A stretch of DNA of 64,000 bases from Hemileia vastatrix (GCA_030280995.1 JASXTE010000001.1:4397001-4461000), one strand, 5' to 3'. Shown: positions 21,586 to 33,891, numbered from the stretch's first letter. A program made the numbers and translations. The notes: generated by a model not told the origin, from the sequence alone.

Positions 21586-24500
21586 TTAAGGTTTTGGTTT
21601 TAAAGGATATTTCAAATGAAAAGATTTTAGGAGTTCAGGAGCGTTAGAAACATTGATGGCTGGTTCCCAGGATGTTTTGTCTGAGTCATTGAGGAAGCCT
21701 TCCCATTCCACGAGGTATTGAAGTTTCCCCTTGCGTATTCTTGAATCAAGGATACGACTTACTTCCCACTCTAGATGATCTTCTACTTTGACCAGTTCCG
21801 GAGTAGGTTGGTTCTTGCCCGGGTATATTTCTCGAGCCAGTTCCAGGAGAGTTACATGGAAAACAGGGTGAATCGCCTGCCATTTAGGAGGTAAATTGAG
21901 TCGAAATGCAGTTTTAGAGACTTCAGAGTTGATTTCGAATGGTCCCCAGCACTTTTCAGCCAGTTTCTTTGATGGTCTTGTTGTTCGAATGTTTCGTGCG
22001 TCGAGCCATACTTTGTCGCCTGGTTTAAAGGAAGGAGAAGATTGTCGATGTTTGTTGGCCTGTTCCTTGTATCTTTGAATCGCTGATTCCAAATTTGTTT
22101 TAAGTTCTTCTTGGAGTCGTGATATAGTTCGAAGATAATGTTCCGCAGGATGATTAGTTCCTACATGGATTGAGTTGAATCGAGGATGTTGTCCATAAAT
22201 GGTTTTGAAGGGAGATTGTTGTGTCGAAGAATGAGTTGAGTTATTATAAGCAAATTCGGCCAATGGTAACCATGTGGTCCAATCGTCTTGTTGGTAACTG
22301 ACATACATTTGAAGATATTGTTCGAGGATTTGGTTAACTCTTTCTGTTTGACCATCGGTTTCAGGGTGATAGGCCATGGAGAGATTCCTCGTGATATTGA
22401 GTTGTCGACACAGTTGGGTCCAGAATGTGGATACAAACAATGAGCCTCTATCTGAAATAATATCATTCGGTAAGCGGTGTTTAGAAAATAAATATTCTAG
22501 AAACAATTCTGACAAATCTTCTGCTGTAGCAGTAGTAGTGGTTTTAATGAAAATAGACATTTTTGAAAATCTATCTACTATTACTAATATAGCATCAAAA
22601 TCATTAGAAATAGGAACTTGAGAAATGAAATCCATTGATAAAGAGTCCCAAGGTTTAGAGGGAATAGGAAGTGGTTGAAGCAACCCATGCTTCCGGTGAC
22701 GGGGAGCCTTATTGCTATTACATTCGTAACAAGCTTTTATATTGGCCTTGATTTCCCTGGTCATACCTGGCCAGAAGAAGTCCCTCGCTATTAACTGGTA
22801 GGTTTTATCAACCCCAAAATGACCAGCTAATGGAGAATCATGTCGACTGTTGAAAATCCATAATTTTATCTCATTGTTGTCGGGTATGACTACTCTACCT
22901 TCGAAGACTAATAGACCTGATTCAATACTAAATCTTTTGGCCCCTTGCTTTGAGAGTATTTTGTCTTTTAACCCTAAACAATAATGGTCCTTCAACTGAG
23001 CTTCGAGGATGTTGGATAGTGGATTTCGAAAAAATTGAATTGTCATCAAATTAAGTTGATGAGTCGTTAACATTGATTTGTTGAAGATTGATTGCACATT
23101 TGCTGGGTTCTTGTCAGCAAATGCGTCCCCCCGCTGTGGGTAAACGTCGTCCCGACGTGACAAGATATCTGGGACAATGCAGTTCTTACCTGGGCGATAG
23201 GAGATAGAGAAAGAAAATTCAGACAAAAATTCAGCCCACCTGGCTTGACGCCTGGTTAACACTTTAGAAGACATGAAGTATTTCAAAGCATTATGATCTG
23301 TTAAAATTTGAAAAGGACTATCTAGGCTGAGAAGAAAAGAACACCATTTTTTAAGACAATGGATAATAGCTAAAAGCTCTTTGTCATGAATTTCATAATT
23401 TAATTCTACAGCTATGAGTTTGCGTGACTCAAAAGCAACAGGATGAAACAACTTTGTTTCAGGATTTAATTGGGAGATGACCCCTGCAATAGCATAATCG
23501 CTTGCATCTGTCTCAACTATTGTCGAGGCAGAAGGATCAAAATGCCGAAGGATTGGGGCTGTGGTGAACGCCGTTTTTAGTGCTTCGAATTCCTTTTGTG
23601 CTGTAGAAGTAAAAACAAAAGGAATATCTTTTCTAAGAAGAGAAGTAAGATTGGAAATAGTTTTAGAGTAATCTTTAATAAATCTTCTATAGAAGTTTGC
23701 AAAACCCAAAAATCCTTGGAGTGATTTAATGTTTTTGGGCTCAGGCCATTCCAGGATTTTCTGGACTTTTTTGTCATCCATGACTAAACCGTCAGTGGAC
23801 AACGTAAAACCCAAAAAATCAATTGATTTGAGGTGGAATTCGCATTTATTATGCTTGGCGTAGAGACCATGACCTCGAAGACGATTTAGGACCTGTCGAA
23901 CATGATGAATATGTTCATCCAGTGTTTTTGAGAATATTAAAATATCATCTAAATAGACGACTACAAATTGTTCAACAACATCTTGAAAGATATCATTAAC
24001 AAAAGTTTGAAAAGTTGAAGGTGCGTTACATAATCCAAAAGGCATAACTAAATATTCAAAACTACCAAATCTAGTGCGCATTGCAGTCAGTGGTTCATGA
24101 CCTTCTGCAATGCGAATCAGATTGTAAGCGCCTCTATGATCAATTTTAGAAAATAAATTAGCACCATTGAAAAGGGTAAGAAGTAATGACATAGGAGGAA
24201 CAGGATATGCATTCTTCTTCGTGACTGTGTTGAGCTTTCTATAGTCAACACACAACCTAAGACTACCGTCCTTCTTTTTTACAAAGAGGACAGGGGAGCC
24301 GGTTGGAGATTTACTGGCTCTGATGAAACCTTTGGCTACATTCTCTGCAATGTAGTCTCGAAGAACTTGAGATTTGTCCTTCGATAAAGAATAGACAGGA
24401 CCTGCCGGAGGTACTGGGCCTATTAACTCTATTTGATGGTCGTAGGGTCGATGAGGTGGTAACTTATTGGCCTTGCGGATTGAGAAAACATCGAGGAAAT

Positions 24501-25482
24501 CGTGGTAGATTTCCGGTAGAGTTGATTTGATGGCTTCAACGTTGATTTGGTCGTCCTCTTCATCTTCGAGAGAATCTGTCGAGGGGATACCTGTATTGAG
24601 AGAGCAGAATTCGATTACTTCGAGGCAATTTAAATCCTCTTCGAGTGAAGTCATCGAGCTAGAAGGGTTAGCCAATTGCTCATTTAAAGAAGGATCAGAT
24701 GCTTGCAAGTCATCTGGCAGAGACTTGTCCTCTAGAAGGACGTTGTCAGGCGGGTTGTTTAACTCCCTATTGACCTGCATTGAAGAATCAGAAATATACA
24801 TAGAGCGTGGGGTGATCAATCCCCTAGTCCGATCAATTTCGGGATTCCAATGCGTTAAAAAGTCATGGCCAAGAATGGTATCGTCCATCCTTGGGGCGTC
24901 CAAGACTGATAATTCCCACTCGAAGGGGGGAAATTTCGGAAAGTTGAAAACACATAAAACTTTCTTACTTACCCAATATTTGGGTTCCTCTGATTCAACC
25001 AAATAGATTGGAGTTCGATCGATATCTGTAAATGTTAGTTGAAGCTTCTCGGCAAAAGATAAACTAACAAAAGAAATTGAAGCTCCAGAGTCTATCACTA
25101 CGCAATATAGGGGGTGTACTTGCTAGCAAGTCCTCAACCTGAACTCAGATGGAACTCAGATGGAACTCAGACTGAACTCATACTGAACCCATACTGAACT
25201 CTACTTGAACACCCACCTAAAACTGTTCTTCTGAGTGGTGCTCATTCCTGATTGTATGGCTCCTTTATCAATAGCTCAATGTGTGTTCAATCTATGGTGA
25301 GTTTGGGTCCAAGGTTGCGGACTTGCTAGCAAGTCCGCCCCCCATATTGTGTGGTGTATAAGACAACTGAAGGGGATATCCTCCTTAAAAAGAATGAATC
25401 TCAAGCGGTTTAAGGCAACTCCAGTCCTTAAGACATGGAGGTTCTGTGCACTGGGAGAGATAAGATAGTTTGCTTTGCACAC
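21586..25482 (-). pseudogene. Pol of chromovirus A (protease, RT, RNase H, integrase, chromodomain), interrupted by a MITE
   Basis: The frame from 25098 to 21586 is open for 1170 codons. Domains: aspartic protease with IDSGAS at the very start; reverse transcriptase with KKKDGSLRLCVDYRKLN and the YLDD site (about residue 381); RNase H with ETDASDYAIAG (about 526); integrase HHCC finger ending CYECN (750-790); core residues in SMDFISQVP, ISDRGSLF and HPETDGQTERVNQ; and a C-terminal chromodomain (EYLVEWEGF-type, about 1110-1165) that in this family guides insertion to marked chromatin. Upstream of the MITE (25096-25356) the same frame continues to about 25482 (FKEDIPFSCLI, then DSGAS), so removing the MITE plus one TAT restores a continuous protease. 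Pol otherwise looks intact, implying a recent insertion. Confidence 0.92.
25096..25356 (+). mobile_element. 261-bp CACTA-like MITE, copy 2, inside the chromovirus A protease
   Basis: Starts CACTACGCAATATAGGGGG and ends with the complement of CACCACACAATATGGGGGG; the target duplication is TAT (25093-25095 and 25357-25359). It has the same length as the copies at 7561 and 42451 and few differences from the latter. It lies directly before the catalytic Asp codon of the protease. Confidence 0.93.
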
Positions 25483-25499
25483 AAGTAAACTATCTACTA

Positions 25500-26683
25500 G
25501 TTTTTTGACTTCGAACTAGTACCTTCTCTTTCCTTCAACTTTACACGGTCTTCCAACTTGTGCTTACCCCACAATACATACATAACCCATTATCTGCTCG
25601 TCTCTTCCTCTCAGCTTCTTTAAGTTCCCCTTTAGGATCCAGTACTTTGCTGATATCGCCTGGGGTTGAGCCTTTTGGTCGAGGTTTATCCTTTCCCTTA
25701 TTGGGTTTGGATTGAGTCGAGGAGGATTGATTTGGTCGTGGGTGTGAAGAAGGTCCCGATTTAAAATTTAGGCCTTGAGATTTGTTGGCATATCGACGAT
25801 GTTGAAGTCGTTCTTGATAAATGCCGTCAAGTTTGAGGATTTGATCCATTAAGTCCGTTAAAGTAGTCATCTTCTGACCGTGAAGATTTAATTGATCTAG
25901 AATCCTCGAAGGAAGTCCTTTCTTGAAATGATACTTAAGGGAAGCATCATTCCAACCTACTCGAGTTTGAAGTGCTCTGAAGTTCAAGATATATTCAGAG
26001 GCTTTACCATTATCACTCATGCGAAGAAAATCAAGTTCAATTTCCGTGTTGTCCGTTTCATTAGGATCCCCAAACAACATAAAAAGTTGGTCTTCGAACT
26101 TTTCCCAATTATTGATAAGTAAGTGGGTTTCTGTCGAAGAAAGCATGAGCAGATAAGGTTCAAACCATCTTGCCGCTTTTCTGGCTAGAAATGAAGAAGC
26201 GTAAACAACCTTTTATCGGTCGCTGTTAAAGGTTTGAGGGTCATTATGGAACAGTAGCTTGCAGGTTTGCAAGAAGGGTCGCAATCTGTCGGGGTGATCT
26301 CCGTCGAATTTGTCAGGAGATTTAATAGAAGGAGTTTTGAACATAGATCCCTCTGAAGACGTTGGATTTGAAAAGGTTTTCATGAAAAGTCTCATGAAAT
26401 CTTCCAGAGAGTTAGATGGTCCAGGTTCTGAGGATAGGCCAGAAGGGTGATTGGCAGGGGCGGATGGTGCCTCGTGCATTGTATCCTCTCCTTCTTCTTC
26501 ATCACTAGAATCCTGAAAATCTTGTGGGATGTCTTCTACAGATTGAACTGAATGTTGCCGTTCCCTAAGGTCGAGTGGTTCCAAAGAGTGAGTGCGAGAA
26601 ACAGACCTTGTGGCTGTTGGCCTGCCTCTAGCGCAAGCTCTAGTAGTAGCGCCCGTAGGAGGAGTGCGTTGAACAGGTGCCAT
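25500..26683 (-). pseudogene. Gag of chromovirus A
   Basis: The capsid/nucleocapsid precursor that packages element RNA. It starts at 26683 (MAPVQRTPPTG). A basic N-terminus is followed by an acidic linker, a retrotransposon gag domain (KFDGDHPDRLRPFLQTCKLLF through VGWNDASLKYHFKKGL), a Lys/Ser-rich tail and the start of a zinc knuckle (CMYCG). It is broken by TAA at 26213 (CAA to TAA type) and by a frameshift in the zinc knuckle near 25560, after which the KHKLED...KLKEREG sequence continues in another frame. Confidence 0.85.
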
Positions 26684-26754
26684 TTAAAATTTTAGAAACA
26701 CCTAAAAGGACGTAGTAGTGCAAAGAATGAGAACTACGGAGAATTAAATTATAC

Positions 26755-27528
26755 TGTCACCGGACAACCTACGCACAAGGTCGAGGATGTTCCTGCAAGT
26801 GAGATGAGGGATTTATAAACTTCTTCGAAGCACAGAGGAATGATTCGAGGAAATGATTCGAAGGTCACTCGAAGTAATAGCTACGGGTTCGAGGTTCGTT
26901 CAAGAAGAATTATAGACTAGTTTCAAAGGTAATAGTAATTCTTAAAATCTCACAAAGGGTTGGAAACTCAATAATCAAAGATTTAGGATTTAGAAATTAA
27001 TTATTGAGAAAATAAAAGAAAGATACAAATAACAATGATTTAACTTTAAGGATTTACCACTATTAATGTAAATACGATTTTATAATTTAATTCTAAGGAA
27101 TATCGAACCAAATACCCAACTCCTTTTATATCCTTTGTTCCTCCTCGCATTGACCTCCCTTCCATCGCACCATTCCCATTCCATTGACCATTACTAACAT
27201 ACACTTAGACCCTCTTCACTAAATATCCATCCATGCTCTATTTACCCCTTTTTAATTAATTAACAAAACTTTAATGAAAAACTACTACTGTACTATTTCG
27301 TTGAGCCTAGCGCTGTGCGTCGCTTATTAAAAAGGACTAAGGTACCCTATTGGGAGATTGACTAATTTAGATTTAGAGTTTAGGCTAGTGCAGTTAAATA
27401 GTAAGTACACAAAAGAAAATCGCAGTTGCTATGGAGAATTGCTTTCTGCGCTTCAAGTATAGATATAGGACTCAATATTATTGATTTAATGAGTTGATTT
27501 CGCCTCGAGTGTCACGTGGCCCGTGACA
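26755..27528 (-). repeat. 5' LTR of chromovirus A
   Basis: 774 bp, the partner of 18828-19600. It contains the promoter for the minus-strand genomic RNA by analogy with the family. No typical tRNA-complementary primer-binding site is obvious just inside it (26740-26754); Tf1/sushi-group chromoviruses self-prime, which could explain this. Confidence 0.92.
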
Positions 27529-27617
27529 CCACCATGCAAATTCAAATGCATATGCATCTATATCATACACGCAACATATATTCAAGTTTAAAATTTGAAT
27601 AATAAGGTATGCTAAGT

Positions 27618-28504
27618 CACCACGCAATATAGGGGGAGGACTTGCTAGCAAGTCCGCAACTTGAAGTCAGATGGAAATCAGATGGAACTCAGACTGAAGT
27701 AATACTGAACTTTCACTTGAAGTATCACACAAATAACAATGGATCTATATTGAAAACATAGTGAAAGTGTGAGGATAACTGAATGGAAGCCAGAAAAAAT
27801 CATTCCATGAGTCTACTCAATGCAAAGTATTTTTTGAAACAGCTTATTAAAATAATACTTTATTAAATTAATTTGATCAATAAAAATTGATTGACAATAT
27901 TGCAATTCTTAAATACAATAATTTTATTAAAAAATTTCAGATTACATATAAAAAAAATCAGTGACTTTTTCTATTACTTACAACTGTTTTTACAGAATTG
28001 AAAACTATGTTTCAGCTAATATTTTATGGAAGTGAACTCTGTTCTTCGCCCGAAGAACAGAGTTCATCCTCCTATTTTCACACTCTGTTTGCACCAATCT
28101 CCATCCCTTTCAATTCTATCAACACATGCTTGTCTTCCCTTCCCATGCCTTTCGCTATCCTCCCAGCCCCATTGTATGCCATCCTCTTTTGATCCCCATT
28201 TCACCCCTCTCAACCTCTCCCAGACCCTTTTCTTCATTTAAAATGCCTCGGAACCCTTAATCTTCCCTTCCAACTCTTTCCCAACCTTTTCGCTACCCCA
28301 TACACCCTTCCTCACCCCTCTCTCCAGCCTTTCCAGCCCTTGTAGCCCCATTTGTGTTCACATGAGCTTCAAGGTGTGTTCAAAGTAAATTCAATACTTC
28401 TTCATGATGGTTTCATCACTTCCTCAATGTGTGCTCAAAAAGATATGAATTAGGGTTCAAGGTTGCGGACTTGCTAGCAAGTCCGCCCCCCATATTGCGT
28501 GGTG
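27618..28504. mobile_element. Long CACTA-like MITE (887 bp)
   Basis: Termini CACCACGCAATATAGGGGG and the complement of CACCACGCAATATGGGGGG, each with the GGACTTGCTAGCAAGTCC palindrome. The 3-bp target duplication is AGT (27615-27617, 28505-28507). The ends match the 261-bp family but the interior differs, and it matches the truncated element at 12588. It carries a hairpin around 28034-28068 with arms TGAACTCTGTTCTTC and its complement. No coding capacity is seen. Confidence 0.88.
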
Positions 28505-28752
28505 AGTGATGTTGTTCAACCTTTTGCCAAACCTGAGATTAACTGATGTTCAATGTGGCTCCTAAGCTCTGCTCAAGGAGGAATTGTTCTGGATTCAATC
28601 TGGGACAGTTTATTTTTTCAATGTTTTTTCATCAGATTTAAAAACATATTTCTGACAGTTTCAGGATGGTTTCCCAACAGTTTCCTGACAAGTTCCTGAT
28701 AGTTTTAAATAGAGGGAACTGCTAGCAGTTCACCCCCAGATTTCCCGTGGTG
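28505..28752. mobile_element. Terminal fragment of the second CACTA-like MITE family
   Basis: The right end at 28722-28752 reads GAACTGCTAGCAGTTC followed by ACCCCCAGATTTCCCGTGGTG, the complement of the end at 7499. No left end was found, so this is a partial copy. Confidence 0.5.
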
Positions 28753-29620
28753 ATATATATAAGTATTATAACCTTAATTTTAACTTATAAGCCTAATGCA
28801 ATTAAGTTTAAATTATTTTAAGCATAAGAAATACTCAGTCCTGGGGACACCTAGGCTGAAAACTGCACAAGCATATACATCTTTTTCAGGCGCATATATC
28901 CAGTTTGGATAACTTAATCTGCTTCCTTTGATGGATTTTTATGGATTTATGGGTTGGTATATGATTACTGGGATAATATGGATTCTTGAGGATGTTATTG
29001 GGGGCTTTTAATGTTGATTTGGTTCCTCTAAATTTTTTGGGTTTCATTCTATACTCTTTGGATGAGTTATTTTACCTTTTTCTTCATGGTATCTGCTTTT
29101 ATCTGTTTTTTATACTTATTGTATGGGTTTATGATATCATTAGTTGTGATAGAGGGTCCTTAACAGAGGTCTGGGTGTTGAAAATACTTGAAGTGGAAAC
29201 CATGGGGAAGTGATGAGCTCTAACAGTGCTGTAATTTCATGGGAGAGAAGTGAAATCATCTGGATGGAAGGTCTGTGCAGTCCAGTGGATTTTGGTATAA
29301 GTAAGGGAGGATTTGATGGGTTATTGGACATCACTTACTTACTAAAATTAAAGTAAAAATTATAAATCTATTATCATCATATACAAATATTTTTTAAAGT
29401 CTTTATAAACTGATATTTTCTTTATATTAGCTATAACTATATTTTATTAACCTATTTTCTGCCACTAGCCAACACCAATCCAAATATTGTGAGTTATCAT
29501 TGAGAGTAACTATTTTATTAGTCTTCCCCTGAGGTTTAATCACTAAATTCTTTATAAATAAGTATTAGTACCATTATTATTTACTATTAAATCATTTTTA
29601 GTTACTAGCATACACTGAAA
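28753..29620 (+). repeat. Rearranged LTR remnants of chromovirus B
   Basis: 28753-28855 matches the end of the B LTR in one orientation (AAGCATAAGAAATACTCAGTCCT, then CTAGGCTGA). From about 28880 to 29620 the sequence matches the same LTR in the opposite orientation, down to the CCTCAGGGGAAGACTAAT block (complement near 29530). The two pieces meet head to head near 28860. Both are diverged from the intact LTRs. Confidence 0.7.
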
Positions 29621-30199
29621 ATATTTGATGGTTCAAGTGGAAACCTCCCTCATAATCACATTGTACACCAATTCCAACAATATACGTGATAGAGTGATTC
29701 CAAGTGATTTATATTTTAGATGCTAATATAGTGCAAAATCACTCAACTATAGATAAAGAAGACCCAAACACACAAACATATTCCACATGAACCCAAACAT
29801 AGATATGCTCATCTTATTTTTGGTAGACATACACACTTGGATCATTAATTAGACATTGAAAAAACAAGGAGGTAAGGATTTCAAAAAAAGAGAAATACCA
29901 GAATTGTCCAGATTTTTTAGTTCTGTATAAAGCCTACTTTAGACACAGAACATTTAATTTTTTTTGTAATGGAGCATTAGTGGTAGGAATCACATAAATT
30001 TTATTGTCTATAACAAAAATTAAATTAGTACCAATAATGTCAAATTGAGGGAAAAGTAGTTGATATTTAGTTGCTTGAATGAAGAGAAAGAGAAGGGTAG
30101 AAAATTGTGTGGTAGGTGAAAAAGTTTCAGTATTGTTAAAACCATGGATTTGTGTTTGACCACAGCAACAAATAAGGCTTTGTAGCAAATGATTTCATT
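29621..30199. other. AT-rich sequence without a recognisable gene
   Basis: It may belong to the 3' part of the copia fragment that follows on the minus strand, but no domain is recognised. Confidence 0.4.
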
Positions 30200-31560
30200 C
30201 TTAGAGTTACATTTAACATCAAAAAAAACTAACAGGATCAAATAGCTTGAGTGCCTTGAGGTAAAGAGGCCTCTTGCCATGCATCTTTTGAGGATGAAAT
30301 CATAAATTCCTTCTAAAAAGCATTTTTCCAATTTTCTGCATCCTTGGATTTAAGATTACTCAACAAATATTTAAGTCATCAGAAAAACCTGTGGAGAATG
30401 CACCAATATCATAAACCATTTCCTGTTAAACAATGATTATAGTATTATCATTGACTGTGTAATGATTAACCTCCATAAATTTTGATTGATTATCAATGAA
30501 ACAAATGGAATAAGAAATATTGAAGTATTCAAATTTTATACAAGCAGAGGCACGGATCACAACAAAATTATCAGTAGGGTCCCTAAAATGCCATCCTTTG
30601 ACACCTTCAATGTAACCAATAAAAATACATTGAAAAGAGGTAGGGTCTAAGGTTTGGTCTTTTTCCACAGGTATATGAAAAAAGCAGCATACCAAACACT
30701 CAAAGGTGGGAAATGTAAGAAGGAAAATCCATAAAAATATCATAAGGTGTGATGCAAGAAGCTTTAGTGGGGATACCATTATAAAGATAAGAAGCACAAG
30801 TGTACGCAAAACTCAAGAAATTTTCCAATAAACCACTGAAGAAAAATAACACCTAACCCATTTCTTCAAGAGTTAAGTTCTACTGTTCAGTCTGGCCATT
30901 TTGGAAGTGTTTATATGAGGTGGTAACCTGGTGTTGAATACCAAGATGCTTGAAAACTGATTGGAAAGAACCACCAGTGAATTTGCCACCACTATTTGTA
31001 TGTAGGTCTTTAATTGACTTATCAGTTTGAGTTTTTGAAAAAGCAAAAAATTCATCAAAAAAATTTGCAGAATCAAATTTAGCTGATATAATGTAAACCC
31101 AAGTGAATTTTCTGAATGCATCCTTGAAAGATAGTGCATAAAAACCACCTGTAACAGCCAATAGTAATGGGAAATTATTGTCAGCAACCACCAGATCTAA
31201 AAGATTGTAAGTAAAATTATATGATGGAAGAGGAGGAGAAGTAGAAGAAGAGGATAGAGTGGAATAATGACAAATTTTAGGAGCAGAGTATCTTTATAAA
31301 TTACAACAAGTAACACAACTAATCATTTTCTTGATTTTTTTCGCACCAATATGACCCAACCAGTGGTGCCACAATTCATATATATCAGGCATAGATATAG
31401 AGATTGAAATAGTGGAAGTGAAGGGGGTAGAGAATAGAGGGCTGTCAATCAAAAAGGAATGAGAGGAACCATATAGTTGTAAGTTGGCAATGAAAAAATC
31501 ATCATCAATGTGGCTGCCTAATGTTTAGTATGGAACTAAAGTTTATTAAAAGAAGATTTT
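30200..31560 (-). pseudogene. Ty1/copia pol fragment (GAG-pre-integrase and integrase)
   Basis: On the minus strand: a GAG-pre-integrase segment with ELWHHWLGHIGAKKIKKM and CVTC (about 31370-31310), then the integrase core (FRKFTWVYIISAKFDSANFF, LHTNSGGKF, GIQHQVTTSYKHFQNGQTE) to 30880, then the post-integrase segment with FQCIFIGYIEGVKGWHFRDP (about 30600). The order is that of copia elements. Stops and frameshifts are frequent and neither LTR nor RT is recognisable, so it is a dead fragment. Confidence 0.8.
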
Positions 31561-32782
31561 TTGGAGTGTATTATTGATATTGGAATAGTCAATCTAATTT
31601 ATAATAGTTTATAGTTAAAAGAATGAGTAGTAAAAGAGGTTAAAAAAGGGTTAATCATACAAGTTAAGATTAAACAATTATTTTATGGGAAAATCTGCAA
31701 GTATCTGTCAAACAATGTATGTAAATTAAATTCTGGAGTCTCAAGAGCCTATGGAAATTTTTAGGGAATTTTTACTATGTTTTTTACTATTTTTAATAGT
31801 TTTATTAATTATTTTTGATTATTCTTGATCTTTCATAATTTATATAACTTTGATGATTTTTCATTAAATGAATAGGGCTGCGCAGGCTACAAAAATTAGT
31901 TCAGATTAAAAAGGGAAAGTAGACTTATCATCTGTAATTTTTCTAGACTTTATATAAAGTTTTTAAGGTTCTTATTGAGTCCTGAAGTCCTTAAGAGCTC
32001 AGCAATGCTCCATAAAAGGTTGGTACAACCTCTGGTGATCTCCAGACAAGCTCTGGAATTCTCCGTGCAAACTCCTGAAATCATTGGAAAAGCTCTGGGA
32101 TGCTCTGGTTGGAAAAAGTATGGCATGTGACATACTATGCATATAAAAACTTCAGAATAAAAATCATACATCATAGAATCTATAATCTATCATATTTTAC
32201 ATTAACAATCTTGGTGGTTTATTCATATAAATGATTATTTACATACCATTATATAAAATTGTAATACCCTTATATTTATAACACTTTTACATAACATTTT
32301 ATAAATTTCATTCAACAAATCATTAATATACACTTAAAGGGTATCATTATAAAGGTATCAACACCAGAGACTTGATTATAACATCTGCTCATAAAAAAGA
32401 ATAAAATAATAAATTTCAATCACTTAAATAACTTTTCTGAATACAGCTTCACTATTTTATTTCTTTCCTTGATTATTAAGAACACTGATTCTACATCTCA
32501 ACACCGTTGATATTAAATAGTTTTTTGGTCAATTTATAACAAGTAGAGGTTTCAGCTTAGTTAGATGTGAACCTATATTTTACTTAAAGGGACAAGGTTT
32601 TCTTCTGTTTATCCAACTCCCTTGGATTCTGCTTACAGTAAGGCAACTGTAAGAGTCTTTCTACATTGGTGGCAACCAAGATGGGGCTTGAATTTTCTGG
32701 CTTTTAATTGATCTTACTTGATATCTGGACTATCTTAGCCTGCAAGAGGCTTATTTAAAAAACACTTTTATTCTTTTAACGG
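31561..32782 (+). repeat. Spacer and LTR remnant of a D-like element, with primer-binding-site-like sequence
   Basis: 32520-32664 resembles the last part of the D LTR (AAAGGGACA, CCAACTCCCTTGG) and ends TTTCTACA, directly followed by TTGGTGGCAACCAAGATGGGG, a relative of the D primer-binding region. Sequence after it, interrupted by D, continues at 39552 with a gag-like start (ALVRIVSWAKFNWEEVHFF). So D is nested within an older relative. 31561-32500 has no recognisable gene. Confidence 0.55.
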
Positions 32783-33869
32783 TGTGGTCTTCCAACATTG
32801 GTGGAGCCCTTTGTTGGTCTATTTGGCATTGTTTTGATATGTCTTAAATGGCATTGTTTAATAATTGAATGTTTTTCTGGAATTATTCGGCAATTGTTAG
32901 GACTGTGGGGATGTGGGTATTACCATTGGAAAGCCCCGGTTTTTCTCTATATTTAATGTCTTGATGACATTTTTCATATTCTAAGTATTTAAGGGATTAT
33001 TTCTCATTTTTTCATTTTAAAAGATAGCTGTTTAATTTTTTTTTTGTGTTTTACAGGCTAACCTTAAGTTGTAGGGTTAAATGCTAAGTACCATTAGAAT
33101 GGGCTAATTTTTCTCTACATTTCATGTCACAATGTTGTTATAGCTTAATTATGTGTTTTAAAGGTTTTAGTAGTCATAGCTTATTTTTCTAAGTATTTTG
33201 GGTATTTTTGGAGGTTTTTGGTGGTTTTCTGGCTTCAGGGTGGTCCGGCCGCCTCAGGCAGGCAGACCCCCCAACTCAGTGCTAGAAGGCTGGGAAGCGT
33301 TTCTAGAGGGGTTTTATGCAATTTGGCACTCAGAAATGCCAAATTTGTTGGTGTACATGGGCTCTTAGATAGTGGTCTGTGTGTATATAGTGAATAAGAC
33401 AGTTTGGGGCAACCTGAATCATCATACAACCATCCAGAGGTGATATCCTTGTTACTCACTCAGTTTTCACTGTTTTCTGGCCACAACTGGCTGTGTTTGT
33501 TGCAAGGTTAGTTCTTCATTTAACTCATCTTTGGCAACTGTTTTCTCTGGTGTAGTCTTCCAAGATATATCAACTATTATTGCTGTCTCTGGTGTGGATT
33601 TGTAACCTACATCAAGTATCATTGCTTTCTCTGGTGTGTACATTGGTCTACATTTCAGTTCTTTGGTTTAGTAGTTTTTCTGGAGACTACTTTCTTGGCT
33701 GATCAGGCAGTCAAGTGTATTGAAAAAGGGGCTTTAAACAACAGGAACCAATTTACTGTAGCAGGTAAATCTTACTTATATTTTTCTAAAGGGACAGGAG
33801 ATTTTCCTTCTGGGTTTTCTCCAACTCCCTTGGTCAAGGCCTATAGCTAGTACTGTAGGATTGTCTACA
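32783..33869 (+). repeat. 5' LTR of element D
   Basis: 1087 bp, starting TGTGGTCTTCCAACATTGG and ending TTGTCTACA. It matches 38475-39546 with scattered differences and a few short indels, so it is older than the B insertion. Confidence 0.9.
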
Positions 33870-33873
33870 TTTC

Positions 33874-33891
33874 TGGCGCCCAACGTGGGGT
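33874..33891 (+). other. Primer-binding site of element D
   Basis: TGGCGCCCAACGTGGGGT begins 5 nt after the LTR end. It starts with TGG, as needed to pair with the CCA end of a tRNA. The tRNA is not identified here. Confidence 0.75.

Larger units (their letters stand above)
18828..27528 (-). mobile_element. Full-length Ty3/gypsy chromovirus A (8.7 kb) with an antisense accessory gene
   Basis: Bounded by two LTRs of 773-774 bp that start TGTCAC and end GTGACA, and by 5-bp target duplications CCACC at 18823-18827 and 27529-27533. Gag and pol are on the minus strand, so the 5' LTR is on the right. Between the pol 3' end (21586) and the 3' LTR lies a gene on the opposite strand (19711-20663). 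A 261-bp MITE sits in the protease. A classical polypurine tract is not obvious next to the 3' LTR; the sequence there instead contains the antisense TATA box. Gag carries a stop and a frameshift, so this copy is not autonomous. Confidence 0.93.

Noticed and set aside
24527..25006. 159-codon plus-strand frame within A pol
   Set aside because: Shadow of the well-supported minus-strand pol frame.
31950..32174. 74-codon minus-strand frame
   Set aside because: No recognisable motif; lies in LTR-like debris next to D.
33235..33459. 74-codon minus-strand frame repeated at 38913-39137
   Set aside because: It lies in both D LTRs and is repeated only for that reason; antisense to the element and without motifs.
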